A stretch of 64,000 nt of DNA from [Scytonema hofmanni] UTEX 2349 (GCF_000582685.1 NZ_KK073769.1:850186-914185); one strand, 5' to 3'. Positions 45,101 through 54,289 are shown, numbered from the stretch's first letter. The notes: generated by a model from the letters alone, not told the origin. Program-made: numbers and translations.

Positions 45101-46034
45101 AGATGCAGCTGAGGAAGATTTATCTGATGAATCAAACTGGCTAGAAAATACGACCTCTGCCGATGATGCAACTATGGAAGATGATGTATCATCAGATTGG
45201 TTTGATATAGGCGAGACAACTTCTTTAAGCTCACCAGAATCAAGGGAAACATCGGCAGAAGTTACAGATACCAGCTTAGAACTAACAGCCAACCTACCCA
45301 TCACCGAAGACATAAACGAGACTGTAACTCAAGTTCCAGAACCTGTAGAAAATGTTACAATACCGCGACCATTAGACCTAGCGGCTGGTGCGGCTTTTGT
45401 AGGAGTTGGAGCTTGGTCTCGGATATATGGCATTAGGGAACATACTGAAAAGATAGTTAATGAAGTTACAAATGATGTAGAAAGCAGCATTGCGATCGCA
45501 CCTCGCACGGCAAAATGGGCTTATGTATCTTGGAACGTTTCCGAAGAAGAGAAAAAATCAGTTCAGCAAGAGGGAGTTTGTCAATTAGCCTTGCGGTTGT
45601 ATGATGTGACTGATATTGACTTAAGTTATCAGACTCCCACATTGGTTCAGCAGTATGAATGTGAGGAAATCACACACGATCGCTATGTAGCGATTCCGGT
45701 GAGCGATCGCGATTATATAGCAGAAATAGGCTATCTAATTAATAGCGATCGCTGGTTTTTACTCGCTCGTTCAGCCACAGTTCGCGTATCTAACCGTCCC
45801 CAGCAAGGTTTTTGGTTCCAAGCGGATGCTGAGTTAATTATCCACGGAGCAACAGAACCAGGTGCAACTGTGACAATCGGTGGTCATTCCATCAAACTAA
45901 AACCCGATGGAACTTTCCACTTGCGTGTCCCTTTTACAGACAAATTGATTGATTATCTCATGACCGCAGTTACTTCTGATGAGCAAGAGACTAAAATTAT
46001 TCACAAGAAGTTTTTCCAGGAAAGTCAAGAATAA
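42189..46034 (+). CDS. Very long PstS-like / low-complexity / DUF4912 membrane protein
   Basis: 1281 aa. Order: signal peptide; PBP-like domain (about 55-300: IRIDGSSGMMPINQSLKESFE, IDIATIARDLT, SRQFAKIFRGEITNWSEVGG) resembling PstS; a Trp-rich membrane span (SPWWWLLALPVIGGFLWWLLGKRR, about 362-385); some 700 residues of acidic low-complexity sequence with repeats (DDWDMEFAQDDTE, EDxWDIETPP, TQQPDVALSALNSELP three times); and a C-terminal DUF4912-type domain (RTAKWAYVSWNVSEEEKKS..DRDYIAEIGYL). Possibly a surface sensor or anchoring protein; phosphate binding is not demonstrated. Confidence 0.8.
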   Translation: MWQKEKKDNSIVSLALLLALTSPAVTLFVLPNCVQAAQAATEDPSFPLPKTVENNTKIRIDGSSGMMPINQSLKESFEKQFSGSSVELAANGADSGLKALQDGKIDIATIARDLTPQEKAQGLEQLHVRREKIAIVVGAGNAFKGNLTSRQFAKIFRGEITNWSEVGGRDGKIRFIDRPSTSDTRESLRDYPVFKSDKFATGSTATQLADDNTAEVIKQLGKNGISYVLVNQISKLQDVRSLKLHNTSPDDARYPFSQPLVYVYKKNPSLGIAAYLGFATAKPGIEAIEEARTSEANAIAASILQTIPPNPITSATTAPSVAATSPLGEATNPTTTTTTNQNNSPIPVAATDNIGNVNNETISPWWWLLALPVIGGFLWWLLGKRRTKPQPTDNVTESLEETIPTPTSASVATPPVSEALSDNQLLRAYAQTQSGTVENTTHISDNLPQGVTNTADHLAEDTTSPVSNITPGGSAALAGVTAAGIGTSVWFPPSKTEAVDDITDIPQLETPNDITDIPQLETSATDQTPEAQSNTSGGGTIAPSESTLWSRLTGSSPREVIAESTESDDLEEDVWNIETPPTEVTTPKLQYSTTVDASAIEVRDSLPLAFDEVENSPLVASNPEASIIEITPAETQIPTSASNEVENSPLVASNPQAQIPTGGSDVNIETSTSEQPDVSDEDVETSTREITASFPELASPEDDWDMEFAQDDTEAQPAAQFNWLQNITSAGGAVAAGTGAVLWSRSPNRNSQTEATNQTTQINDAEEDFWDIETPPIESPDVAELANVESPTGTQITDSVPELPNVPELLSDEDDWDMEFAQDETEVQPAQSNWLDSIISPRSGVVAGGAVLWSRLSGKGSQTEADDTTTESSNIDEDFGDIETPVTQQADVPLSVLNSELPTVEIIPATQQPDVALSALNSELPTVEIIPATQQPDVALSVLNPELPTVEIIPAMPELLDVPEAALDVVADAAEEDLSDESNWLENTTSADDATMEDDVSSDWFDIGETTSLSSPESRETSAEVTDTSLELTANLPITEDINETVTQVPEPVENVTIPRPLDLAAGAAFVGVGAWSRIYGIREHTEKIVNEVTNDVESSIAIAPRTAKWAYVSWNVSEEEKKSVQQEGVCQLALRLYDVTDIDLSYQTPTLVQQYECEEITHDRYVAIPVSDRDYIAEIGYLINSDRWFLLARSATVRVSNRPQQGFWFQADAELIIHGATEPGATVTIGGHSIKLKPDGTFHLRVPFTDKLIDYLMTAVTSDEQETKIIHKKFFQESQE

Positions 46035-46040
46035 TTAATA

Positions 46041-46198
46041 ATGGGGCATTGGGCATTGGGCAATGGGCAGCAGGAAGGGGAAAGGGGAAAGGGGAACGGG
46101 AAAAGGGAAAAACTTTTCTTCTTTTACCCTTTACCCTTTAACCTTTTCCCCTCATGAAATTCCCCCTTGTCCCCCTTGTCTCCCCATCTCCCCTTAAC
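46041..46198. repeat. Heptad tract between the DUF4912 gene and the Omp85-type gene
   Basis: GGGCATTGGGCATTGGGCAATG, GGGGAAAGGGGAAAG and CCCCCTTGTCCCCCTTGTC units fill the gap between the two convergent genes. Confidence 0.75.
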
Positions 46199-46199
46199 A

Positions 46200-47684
46200 T
46201 CAAAACCGCTGACCGGTGGTAACTTCAAAGTTGACTTCTCCTTGGTCGCTAATTCCCAAGTCACCGCGAATCAACCCAAACGGTGACTTAACTCGCAATC
46301 CTAACCCGTAACCAAACCCACTTCCCGGTTTACCTCGCACTATACCCGGTTCCCCTAATACCGTTTGGCTAGATCCAAAATCTGAAGCGAAGTCTGCAAA
46401 TAAAACTCCTCCCACTGTCCGCAGAATCGGGAAACGATATTCTACAGAAGCTAAACCATAACTACGTGCGCTAGCTACTCTACCACCTCCGTAACCTCTA
46501 ACAGAATTCTGTCCACCCAAATTAAATGCGTTTGCAGGTGGAAATTCGCCGATATTTGTTCCAGCTTGCAAATTCAAAGCGATCATTTCTGTATTTTCTG
46601 TTGACCCATTACTACCGATAAAAGCAACTGGTACATATAAAATATAGTTACCTTGCAAGCGATTGCTAGCAATTTTACCAAGTCCGATGGGAATTGCTTG
46701 GTCGGTACGAAGAGTGAGAAGCGATCCTTTAGTTGGATAGTTGCGGCGATCGCGTTCATCTTTGCTGACAGTAAAAGACACTGTAACTAAATCATCAATA
46801 CCAGTCCCGCTTACCGAAAGTGGATTTCCCAATCTATCCACTTGTGCCACATTATAATCGCGATCGCGCAGGCTAATTCTCGTGTAGTTTAGACCTAAAG
46901 CTGCATCCCAATCATCAAAAGATTTTAAAACAGCTACAGAACCCCCAAATCTTCCTTCTCGTGCGGTGCTACCATTTGACAACTTGATTTCATCGTTAAA
47001 AGTTCGAGATAAATCTCGTTCGCGAAAAGCTCGAAAGCTATAGCCTAAGCGGTTTGGTTCTCCTCGACGATAAGGGCTAATAAAAGAAGTGTCAAATTGA
47101 ACATCTTTACCGCTGACTTGAATGCTACTATCTACTTGTTCATTCAGTCCGCTAATATTTGCATCTCGATAACCTACCTGACCGTAAAGCCCAACATCAC
47201 CGTTATCACCACCACCAAAGTTCCAAGAAGGAAATTTATTTTCTTTAATGTAATAGACGATGGTAAGACTTGTATCATCATCTTCTTCTAAAACAAAATT
47301 GACTTTATCAAACGAATTTAATCTCCTTAATCTTTCTACGTCTTTTTGAAATAAATCGTTACGAAATATTTGACCTGGCTTTAATCTCAGATTGTCAATG
47401 ATAAAATTTTTCTGAGTCCGTCCTTCGATGAGCCTACCTTTTTCATCTACCCAGTTATCCTTATTATTGAGAAAACGGATTTGGATATCTTTAACAATTT
47501 TCTCCTTAACCTCACTCTGCTCAACACCTGGTAAAGATGTAGGGAGTGGTTGGGAAATATTCTCTATGTCAGTTTCCCCGATTGACGGCAAGTTAGTACC
47601 ATTAGTAGGTTCGGATTCTGCACGCACCTTGTAACTCAAACTCAGCAACATCCCGACAATCAAAATCACAATTTGAATACGCAT
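46200..47684 (-). CDS. Omp85/BamA-like outer membrane protein (one POTRA, beta-barrel)
   Basis: About 494 aa from ATG 47684 (MRIQIVILIVGMLLSLSYKVRA, a signal peptide); a GTG at 47708 would add eight residues. One POTRA-like domain (KDIQIRFLNNKDNW..NFIIDNLRLKPGQIFRNDLFQKDVERLRRL) is followed by a 16-strand-type surface antigen D15 barrel ending in Phe (EVNFEVTTGQRF). The lid-loop motif VRGYGGGR (the family VRGY/VRGF) is present. It is shorter than BamA (several POTRAs), so likely a TamA/Toc75-V-like or two-partner-type relative. Confidence 0.85.
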   Translation of the reverse strand: MRIQIVILIVGMLLSLSYKVRAESEPTNGTNLPSIGETDIENISQPLPTSLPGVEQSEVKEKIVKDIQIRFLNNKDNWVDEKGRLIEGRTQKNFIIDNLRLKPGQIFRNDLFQKDVERLRRLNSFDKVNFVLEEDDDTSLTIVYYIKENKFPSWNFGGGDNGDVGLYGQVGYRDANISGLNEQVDSSIQVSGKDVQFDTSFISPYRRGEPNRLGYSFRAFRERDLSRTFNDEIKLSNGSTAREGRFGGSVAVLKSFDDWDAALGLNYTRISLRDRDYNVAQVDRLGNPLSVSGTGIDDLVTVSFTVSKDERDRRNYPTKGSLLTLRTDQAIPIGLGKIASNRLQGNYILYVPVAFIGSNGSTENTEMIALNLQAGTNIGEFPPANAFNLGGQNSVRGYGGGRVASARSYGLASVEYRFPILRTVGGVLFADFASDFGSSQTVLGEPGIVRGKPGSGFGYGLGLRVKSPFGLIRGDLGISDQGEVNFEVTTGQRF

Positions 47685-47720
47685 ATCTAAAACTTTATTA
47701 TTCCCCACATCTTAATAACA

Positions 47721-47738
47721 CAATACGGTTCAGTTAAG
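47721..47738. repeat. Partial terminus of the 35045-type element
   Basis: CAATACGGTTCAGTTAAG matches the left end of the element at 35045 (CAATACGGTTCGGTTAAG) with one change. The rest is missing. Confidence 0.5.
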
Positions 47739-47752
47739 CCTAAAATCCGAGC

Positions 47753-47780
47753 GTAGAGACGCGAAATTTCGCGTCTCTAC
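47753..47780. repeat. Dispersed hairpin repeat, GTAGAGACGCGAAATTTCGCGTC type
   Basis: Identical to the copy at 12169-12196; it lies upstream of the PknG cassette. Confidence 0.85.
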
Positions 47781-47916
47781 AGGTCTTGATAACAGTTAAA
47801 TTGTCCCATTACAAGAGATCCGACTTGATTTAGAAAGATTTCTCCTACTGCCCTTTATAGAGTGTCGGGTATAAAATTGGAATGCTGACAGCCTCTTTTT
47901 TACAGGAGCGATCGCG

Positions 47917-49128
47917 GTGACTGTTGAAATTGACCAACTAATAGCCGATTGGAAGAATAAAGTCAATATTGCAGGTCAAAATCTTCTTGAACTTCAAGAA
48001 CTACCAACTTATCAGCGAATGAGCGGTGGTTTTGGTTTTCCTCCAGTCAAGTTAACCGGAATCACCGCAACACGGGTAACACCAGCACTGGAGGCAATGA
48101 ACGATTTATTTCAACACTTCGATTTATTGGTGCAGACAATTGATAAAGCAATCAAGTTGCGAGATCAGTTACCGCGTTTTTTGTCAACTCAAAAAACTAG
48201 CGAAATTGCACAATTACTCACAGGTGCTTCAATTAAGTTACCGATGGTGCAAACACCCCTAGCACAAAGAGAACTTTTAACTGGTGCTAACACAACTAAA
48301 ATCACTCCCGCACAGCTACTTGAAGTGATGCAAAATGCTTTCTGTGTAGCTAGGGAAGCAGTTCTAGCTGTTGATGACGCTTGGACGCATTTGGATATGA
48401 TGCTTGGGGATGCAGAAGCGGAAATTTTCTTCTTGCAAAATTTAGCTGCATCGCTGAATCAAGATTGCCAAAGTGAATTAATTCAAGTTGCGAGTGCGTT
48501 AGCTTCTTTACACCAAAGTATAGAACAAGACCCTCTAGGAACGAGTGCGGTGTTTCAACAGCAAGTCCAGCCGATATTAGCTCAGGTAAAAGCGACTTTA
48601 GACCAAGTTATCAAACAACAAAATCAAATTCGCGAAAAAATGGCGACAGCGAGGAATTTGTTACAACAGTTAAAAGAAATTCACACTAAAGCGATCGCAG
48701 CTTTTGCGGAATGTCAGGATAAAGTCTTGGATCACTCTATATTGCTACCTCCCTTACGGTCGGAACAAATTGAAGCGCTTAGACAATGGTTTATGAAGTT
48801 AGAAACTAAGTTTGCCGAAGGTTTAGTGAATCCAATTATTGTTGGTTTAGACAATTGGACTATTAAAGCTAGAGAATATATAGCATCAGAACAACAAGCA
48901 TATGCAGTTAATAACGCTCCCCTACAAACTCGTCAAGAGTTACGTGGAAGGCTCGACGCACTCCAGGCAAAAGCGCTAGCACGGCGATTAATTGAAGATA
49001 CAATTTTAACAGAACTGGCTTTACAAGCGAAGCAACTTCTTTACAGTCGTCCAACTCCTTTAAATAAAGCCGCTGAATTGATTTCTCAATATGAAAAACG
49101 TTTAAATGGCAAGTACAGACGCGATTAA
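47917..49128 (+). CDS. Helical protein of unknown function, first gene of the PknG cassette
   Basis: 403 aa starting at GTG 47917 (MTVEIDQLIADWKNKVNIAG) after a GGAGCG ribosome site. It is predicted almost entirely helical, with coiled-coil stretches (ILAQVKATLDQVIKQQNQIREKMATARNLLQQLKEI). No signal peptide, membrane span or known motif was recognised. The final residues GKYRRD are encoded by a dispersed hairpin repeat (49113-49140), so the original C terminus has been altered. It precedes pknG by 42 bases in the same direction, suggesting a joint role, perhaps scaffolding; that is inference. Confidence 0.75.
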   Translation: MTVEIDQLIADWKNKVNIAGQNLLELQELPTYQRMSGGFGFPPVKLTGITATRVTPALEAMNDLFQHFDLLVQTIDKAIKLRDQLPRFLSTQKTSEIAQLLTGASIKLPMVQTPLAQRELLTGANTTKITPAQLLEVMQNAFCVAREAVLAVDDAWTHLDMMLGDAEAEIFFLQNLAASLNQDCQSELIQVASALASLHQSIEQDPLGTSAVFQQQVQPILAQVKATLDQVIKQQNQIREKMATARNLLQQLKEIHTKAIAAFAECQDKVLDHSILLPPLRSEQIEALRQWFMKLETKFAEGLVNPIIVGLDNWTIKAREYIASEQQAYAVNNAPLQTRQELRGRLDALQAKALARRLIEDTILTELALQAKQLLYSRPTPLNKAAELISQYEKRLNGKYRRD

Positions 49129-49140
49129 TCGCGTCTCTAC
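49113..49140. repeat. Dispersed hairpin repeat overlapping a gene end
   Basis: GTACAGACGCGATTAATCGCG followed by TCTCTAC; it provides the last codons and stop of the preceding gene. Confidence 0.8.
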
Positions 49141-49170
49141 AACTTTCGTATTTAATATAGGAGAGTCATA

Positions 49171-51393
49171 ATGGACGGCGATGTCTACGACAAGAGCAAA
49201 GCTCTACGCTGCACAAAAAATGGCTGTACTGGTACTATTGAAGATGGTTATTGTAACGTCTGCGGACTAGCTGCGGTGAAATCACAGCCGAGTAGCCAAA
49301 GACAAAGTAGAGACGCGATTAATCGCGTCTCTACTATTACAGCAAGAACTTCATCTGTCACCACAGGAACAGGTTCTTCCCCACTAACCAATCGTTCTAA
49401 AGGTTCGCGACGTAGTAGTTCAACATCAACTAGAAGTAGCCGCAAGCACTTGGGAGCGGGGTTGATATCCGTACCCGAACTGCCTTCAACCGAGCCAGAA
49501 AAAGCCATCATCCCTAACCCGATGGTGCCGGAAAATAAACGCTTTTGCGCGAATTGTAATAACTCGTTGCGACGAGAAAAGGGATTTTGCAGCAAGTGTG
49601 GACAGAAGTATTCATTTATTCCTTCGCTTTCTCCGGGTGATTTAGTTATTGGGCAATATGAAGTTAAAGGAGCGATCGCTTACGGTGGTTTAGGTTGGAT
49701 ATATTTAGGCTTCGATAAAATTCTCTCTCGCTACGTAGTCCTCAAAGGATTGCTCAACACCGAAGATGCAGCAAGTGCTGCCGTTGCCGTTGCTGAAAGA
49801 CAATTTTTAGCAGTAGTGAAGCACCCGAATATTGTCGGGATTTACAACTTCGTGAACCACGGTAGCGAAGGTTTCATTATTATGGAATATGTCGGCGGCA
49901 AAACCCTGAGAGAAATTCGCAAAAGTCGCGGATCACTACCAGTTGCAGAAGCGATCGCTTACATTCACCGCATCCTCAGCGCATTTGCTTATTTACATTC
50001 CTTAGGTTTAGTTTACTGCGACTTCAAGCCAGATAACATCATGATTGAAGGCAGAGATGTGAAGTTAATTGACTTAGGTGGAGTCCGCAGAATTGATGAC
50101 CCTAATGGTGATATTTATGGCACAGTCGGCTACAGCGCTCCGGAAGCTGGCGAAGGTCCAACCGCTGTATCAGATTTATTTACCGTTGGTAGAACCTTGG
50201 CAGTTTTACTGACTGATATTAAAGGTTTTAATAAACAACATTTATACACTCTACCCAGTGCTGAAGAAGAACCAATATTTGCCGACCAAGAATCACTTTA
50301 TCGCTTTTTAATTAAAGCCACCGCCGAAAACCCTGACGATCGCTTTCAATCGGCAGATGAAATGGCAGATCAACTGCTGGGTGTGCTGCGGGAAGTAGTA
50401 GCAATTAGTACAAATATTCCGCGTCCATCTGCGAGTAACGTCTTTAGTGGAGATATGCTAGCGCTGGGTAACGGTAATGACTTTGAACCGATAAAAGCCG
50501 ATTATCAGCAATTGCCCGTACCGATGTTAGATTCAGAAGATTCTGGCTTTAATACAGTCGTCAATGCGAGTGCGATCGCCGATCCCGTGAAACGAGCAGC
50601 CAGTTTAAGAATGGCAGTTAAGCTATGTCCCAATTCCGCCGAAGCATTGCTGCGATTGGCAAACAGCCTAATTGACACTTTGGAATACGACGAAGCAAAG
50701 AATATTATAGCACAAGTTGAGGCGAAAGATGCTTGGGACTGGCGAATTTTTTGGTATCGTGGGCGATCGCTAATGCGACAAAGCAAACCTAAAGAAGCTC
50801 AAGCAGCATTCGACCAAGTTTATTTTGACCTACCGGGGGAACTTGCGCCCAAATTGGCGCTAGCGCTTGCGGCAGAACAAGGGGCAAATTATCAACTCGC
50901 AATTAAGATGTATAACTTGGTATCTCGTACCGATCCGAGTTATGTATCAGCGGCATTTGGGTTAGCTCGATGTCTTTGTGCAGTTGGCGATCGTAACGGT
51001 GCGGTAGCGGCTTTAGAAAGAGTGCCGCAAAGTTCAAATTTATTTACGCGATCGCGTGTAGAAATTGCCCGAACCTTAATTAATCGCGAACAATCTGCCC
51101 CCGGAACGCAAGAATTACAAGCTGCTTCTACCGCAATTGAAGCCCTCACTTTAGAAGGAATGGATCGCCATAAATTAACTAAGCAACTGTTAGAAACGGC
51201 ACTAAATCTGCTTATCTCGAAGACAGTTAAAGCTGCTAACGATATGCAAATTTTAGGACAGCCATTTCAAGAAATGCATTTAAGAAAAGGATTAGAAAAA
51301 GCCTTGCGTGACATGGCACACCTCGTCAACAAAGAAGAAAAGATTCGCTTAGTCGATGAAGCAAATCGCGTGCGTCCAAGGACTATTTTTTAA
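49171..51393 (+). CDS. pknG: PknG-type serine/threonine protein kinase with zinc ribbons and TPR
   Basis: 740 aa; clearly orthologous to actinobacterial PknG. Two N-terminal zinc ribbons (CTKNGCTGTIEDGYCNVCG at 10-28; CANCNNSLRREKGFCSKCG at about 124-142) replace the rubredoxin module. Then SLSPGDLVIGQYEVKGAIAYGGLGWIYLG, catalytic loop VYCDFKPDN and metal site LIDLGGVRR (DLG as in PknG, not DFG), and GPTAVSDLFTVGRTLAVL. The C-terminal TPR region ends RLVDEANRVRPRTIF, like PknG. A hairpin repeat (49307-49334) encodes SRDAINRVST in the linker. Soluble. In actinobacteria PknG phosphorylates an FHA protein that controls 2-oxoglutarate metabolism. Confidence 0.95.
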   Translation: MDGDVYDKSKALRCTKNGCTGTIEDGYCNVCGLAAVKSQPSSQRQSRDAINRVSTITARTSSVTTGTGSSPLTNRSKGSRRSSSTSTRSSRKHLGAGLISVPELPSTEPEKAIIPNPMVPENKRFCANCNNSLRREKGFCSKCGQKYSFIPSLSPGDLVIGQYEVKGAIAYGGLGWIYLGFDKILSRYVVLKGLLNTEDAASAAVAVAERQFLAVVKHPNIVGIYNFVNHGSEGFIIMEYVGGKTLREIRKSRGSLPVAEAIAYIHRILSAFAYLHSLGLVYCDFKPDNIMIEGRDVKLIDLGGVRRIDDPNGDIYGTVGYSAPEAGEGPTAVSDLFTVGRTLAVLLTDIKGFNKQHLYTLPSAEEEPIFADQESLYRFLIKATAENPDDRFQSADEMADQLLGVLREVVAISTNIPRPSASNVFSGDMLALGNGNDFEPIKADYQQLPVPMLDSEDSGFNTVVNASAIADPVKRAASLRMAVKLCPNSAEALLRLANSLIDTLEYDEAKNIIAQVEAKDAWDWRIFWYRGRSLMRQSKPKEAQAAFDQVYFDLPGELAPKLALALAAEQGANYQLAIKMYNLVSRTDPSYVSAAFGLARCLCAVGDRNGAVAALERVPQSSNLFTRSRVEIARTLINREQSAPGTQELQAASTAIEALTLEGMDRHKLTKQLLETALNLLISKTVKAANDMQILGQPFQEMHLRKGLEKALRDMAHLVNKEEKIRLVDEANRVRPRTIF
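49307..49334. repeat. Dispersed hairpin repeat inside pknG
   Basis: GTAGAGACGCGATTAATCGC followed by GTCTCTAC, in frame within the linker between the two zinc ribbons. It is almost identical to the copy 194 bases upstream at 49113. Confidence 0.85.
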
Positions 51394-51402
51394 TTAGAAA
51401 AT

Positions 51403-51963
51403 ATGACAAACTTTATAGTCTTAACAAAAAACTTGCAACTAATTGCTTCTACTTTGGAAATTCTCCAAGCGGAAATTAGTGATAAATCAAAATTTTCTGA
51501 GCTACTAAATGCATCTGTACCCAGTAGTTGGCCACCGGGATTTAACGACGATGAAACGATGTTATTTTTTCTAAATAAATTACAAGCAGATCCTGAGGAA
51601 TCAGGATGGTGGAACTGGTATTTTGTACTAAAAGATGTAGTTACAAATGCATCTATTCTTATTGGTAATGGCGGTTTTAAAGGTAAGCCAACATCTGATG
51701 GCATCGTCGAAATTGGCTATTCAGTTTTACTAGAGTTTCAAAACTTGGGATACGGTACAGAAGCGATCAAAGCACTTATATCTTGGGCATTTGCTCATCC
51801 TGAAGTTCGGCAAGTAATAGCAGAAACTCTGCCAGAACTCAAAGCTTCACAACGGGTTTTGGAAAAATGCCATTTTACATATGTTGGGCAAGGTTCGGAG
51901 GAGGGAATAATTCGTTATGAGCTTTCTCGTAATCGCCAAATGAATTTAGGAACAGCAAATTAA
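51403..51963 (+). CDS. GNAT acetyltransferase (RimJ/RimL type)
   Basis: 186 aa. GNAT core: GWWNWYFVLKD, IEIGYSVLLEFQNLGYGTEAIKALISWAF (acetyl-CoA loop Q-N-L-G-Y-G-T), VIAETLPELKASQRVLEKCHFTYVG. It begins 9 bases after pknG and ends 4 bases before the phosphatase gene, so it is embedded in the cassette. Its substrate is unknown. It may be a passenger, since the actinobacterial circuit is not known for an acetyltransferase. Confidence 0.85.
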   Translation: MTNFIVLTKNLQLIASTLEILQAEISDKSKFSELLNASVPSSWPPGFNDDETMLFFLNKLQADPEESGWWNWYFVLKDVVTNASILIGNGGFKGKPTSDGIVEIGYSVLLEFQNLGYGTEAIKALISWAFAHPEVRQVIAETLPELKASQRVLEKCHFTYVGQGSEEGIIRYELSRNRQMNLGTAN

Positions 51964-51967
51964 ACTT

Positions 51968-52894
51968 ATGGAATGTCCAAACTGTGGAACGGCAGTACTG
52001 GTAAACGATCAATTTTGCGAAGAATGCGGTACATCCCTCACAGCAGTGGGATGTGAAAAATGTGGTGCCGACCCAAAAGCGATTGATGATGAGGGATTCT
52101 GCTCAGTTTGTGGATTTCGCAAAGAACTTCAAGACCGACTTGAGATAACCATTGATTCGCATTTAGCCGGTGTAAGCGATCGCGGACTCAGACACCACCG
52201 TAACGAAGATTACCTTGCCCTGCAAACCGTCAATAACACCCATATCCTGATCGTTTGTGATGGAGTTTCCAGTTCTAGCAATCCTCATATAGCCGCTCAA
52301 ACAGCCACCGAAAGCGCTTGTACAGCATTAATTACCGCTATCAAACAAAAAGAAAATCCCGAATCAGCCATCAAATCAGCCGTAGCTACTGCCCTTTTAT
52401 GTCTAAGTAATATTGCTTATACTAAAAATATTAATTCCGAACCACCATCAACCACCATTGTCGCTGCCGTTGTCCAACAGAACACCGCTACCATAGGTTG
52501 GCTCGGTGATAGCCGCGCTTATTGGATTTCCGGCAATAATTCGCGACAACTAACTAAAGACCATTCCTGGCTCAGTGAAGTAGTAGCAGCCGGCGAAATG
52601 ACACCAGCCGAAGCAAGACAATCTCCCCAAGCCAACGCCATTACCCGCTGGTTAGGCGCAGATGCCATTGACGACGCCACCCCCTCGATCATAAACTTCA
52701 CCATTCCCAGTTCCGGATACCTGCTGCTATGTAGCGATGGACTGTGGAACTACGCAGAAAAACCACAACAACTCGCCAATCTTATACAGCAGACATCAAA
52801 TACACATGCGATCGCCATCTGCCAATCACTAGTCGAATTCGCCCGTCACTGCGGCGGACACGACAACATCACAGTCGCCCTCCTCTCCTTGTAA
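51968..52894 (+). CDS. PP2C-type Ser/Thr phosphatase with N-terminal zinc ribbons
   Basis: 308 aa. Three CxxC-type pairs at the N terminus (CPNCGTAVLVNDQFCEECG, CEKCGADPKAIDDEGFCSVCG) form two zinc ribbons. The PP2C domain follows with metal-binding motifs SDRGLRHHRNEDY, LIVCDGVSSS, GWLGDSRAYWI, LLLCSDGLW and GGHDNITVALL. All catalytic Asp positions are present. As the phosphatase next to PknG, it is the natural candidate to reverse PknG phosphorylation; this is inferred from linkage. Confidence 0.92.
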   Translation: MECPNCGTAVLVNDQFCEECGTSLTAVGCEKCGADPKAIDDEGFCSVCGFRKELQDRLEITIDSHLAGVSDRGLRHHRNEDYLALQTVNNTHILIVCDGVSSSSNPHIAAQTATESACTALITAIKQKENPESAIKSAVATALLCLSNIAYTKNINSEPPSTTIVAAVVQQNTATIGWLGDSRAYWISGNNSRQLTKDHSWLSEVVAAGEMTPAEARQSPQANAITRWLGADAIDDATPSIINFTIPSSGYLLLCSDGLWNYAEKPQQLANLIQQTSNTHAIAICQSLVEFARHCGGHDNITVALLSL

Positions 52895-53005
52895 AGGGTG
52901 TGGTGTGTGGGGTTAAGAAAAACTTCTTTTATTTCCTGCTCTTGCCCTGTTCTCCCCTACACCCTACACCCCACCCCCTACACCCTTTTCATTTTACCAA
53001 ACACC

Positions 53006-54289
53006 ATGCCCAACCAATTCAAAGCCGAAGTCTTCCAAAACCAATTTTTACCCGAAGGCGCCAGAGAAATTCACGCCATCATGACAGTCACCGTCCAAAC
53101 CGATGACAGCATCGCCGCAACCCCCAATAACGCCAGACTATTCGGTATCATCTGCGACACATCCGGCTCAATGGGAGGTGGAAAAATCCACGCGGCAAGA
53201 GATGCAATGGTCAAAGTCGTAAATCTGCTCCCAGACGATGCCTACTTCTTCATCGTCACTGGTGCAAGTAAAGCCAGCGTCATTTGTCCAGTGTCAAAAG
53301 CTACACCAGAGAAAAAAAACTTGGCGATCGCTGCCATCAAAGAAATTTACTCTAACGGCGGTACACTCATGTCAACCTGGCTGAGTGAAGCTTTAGAACA
53401 ATTCAAAAAAATGCCAAACGCTGTTCGTCAAGCATTACTACTTACAGACGGACAAAACGACGATTCAGACGAATCTAAACTAAATCGCGTTCTCCAAGCT
53501 TGTGAAGGAGTCTTTCAATGTGATTGTCGAGGTGTCGGTACTGATTGGAGAGTTGCCCAACTCCAAAAAATCGCGAATAAACTACTCGGTACAACTGACA
53601 TCATCCCCAACCCCGAAATGATTGAAGTTGACTTTCAAGCGATTTTAGAGAAAGCCATGAGCAAAGATGTCAGCGATGTCGCTATGCGCTTGTGGACTCC
53701 CCAAGGTGCAAAAATACTGTTTTGCAAACAAGTTAGTCCCGACATAGTTGACCTTACACACCGCGCCAAAATTGTCAAGACCCAAGTTGTAGATTATCCC
53801 ACCGGCGCTTGGGGAAAACAAGAATCCCGTGATTACCACTTCTGCATCGAAGTTAATCCCGGCAACGTTGGTGATGAAATGTTAGCAGGTCGCGCAAGTT
53901 TAGTTTACATAAACAACGGTGTAGAAACTAAAATTGTTGAGGCACGCATTTTAGCAACTTGGACTGACGACGATGCCAAATCCACCAAAATTGACAGACG
54001 AGTTGCTCACTACAGTGGACAAGCAGAACTTGCCCAATCGATTCAAGAAGGATTAGAAGCGCGTGCCAAAGGTAATATTGAAATCGCCACCGCCAAGTTA
54101 GGCAAAGCAGTAAAACTTGCCCATGAATCTGGTAACGAAGCAACAGCTAAACTCTTAAAAACTGTAGTTGATATAGAAGATGCACCCACAGGAACAGTGC
54201 TATTAAAAAAAGCTGTTGCCAAAGAAGACGAAATGGCGTTAGAAACTCGTTCTACCAAAACTACCCGCATTCAAAAACCGCAAAATTAG
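53006..54289 (+). CDS. von Willebrand A domain protein of the PknG cassette
   Basis: 427 aa from ATG 53006 (MPNQFKAEVFQNQF); sequence upstream is low-complexity repeat. The vWA domain (about 45-220) has a complete MIDAS: DTSGSMGGG, Thr in NGGTLMSTW, and LLLTDGQND. A beta-rich domain and a helical C-terminal part follow. The tail LETRSTKTTRIQKPQN is Thr/Arg-rich and could be a phosphorylation target for PknG. No signal peptide, so cytosolic. It lies between the phosphatase and FHA genes. Confidence 0.87.
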   Translation: MPNQFKAEVFQNQFLPEGAREIHAIMTVTVQTDDSIAATPNNARLFGIICDTSGSMGGGKIHAARDAMVKVVNLLPDDAYFFIVTGASKASVICPVSKATPEKKNLAIAAIKEIYSNGGTLMSTWLSEALEQFKKMPNAVRQALLLTDGQNDDSDESKLNRVLQACEGVFQCDCRGVGTDWRVAQLQKIANKLLGTTDIIPNPEMIEVDFQAILEKAMSKDVSDVAMRLWTPQGAKILFCKQVSPDIVDLTHRAKIVKTQVVDYPTGAWGKQESRDYHFCIEVNPGNVGDEMLAGRASLVYINNGVETKIVEARILATWTDDDAKSTKIDRRVAHYSGQAELAQSIQEGLEARAKGNIEIATAKLGKAVKLAHESGNEATAKLLKTVVDIEDAPTGTVLLKKAVAKEDEMALETRSTKTTRIQKPQN

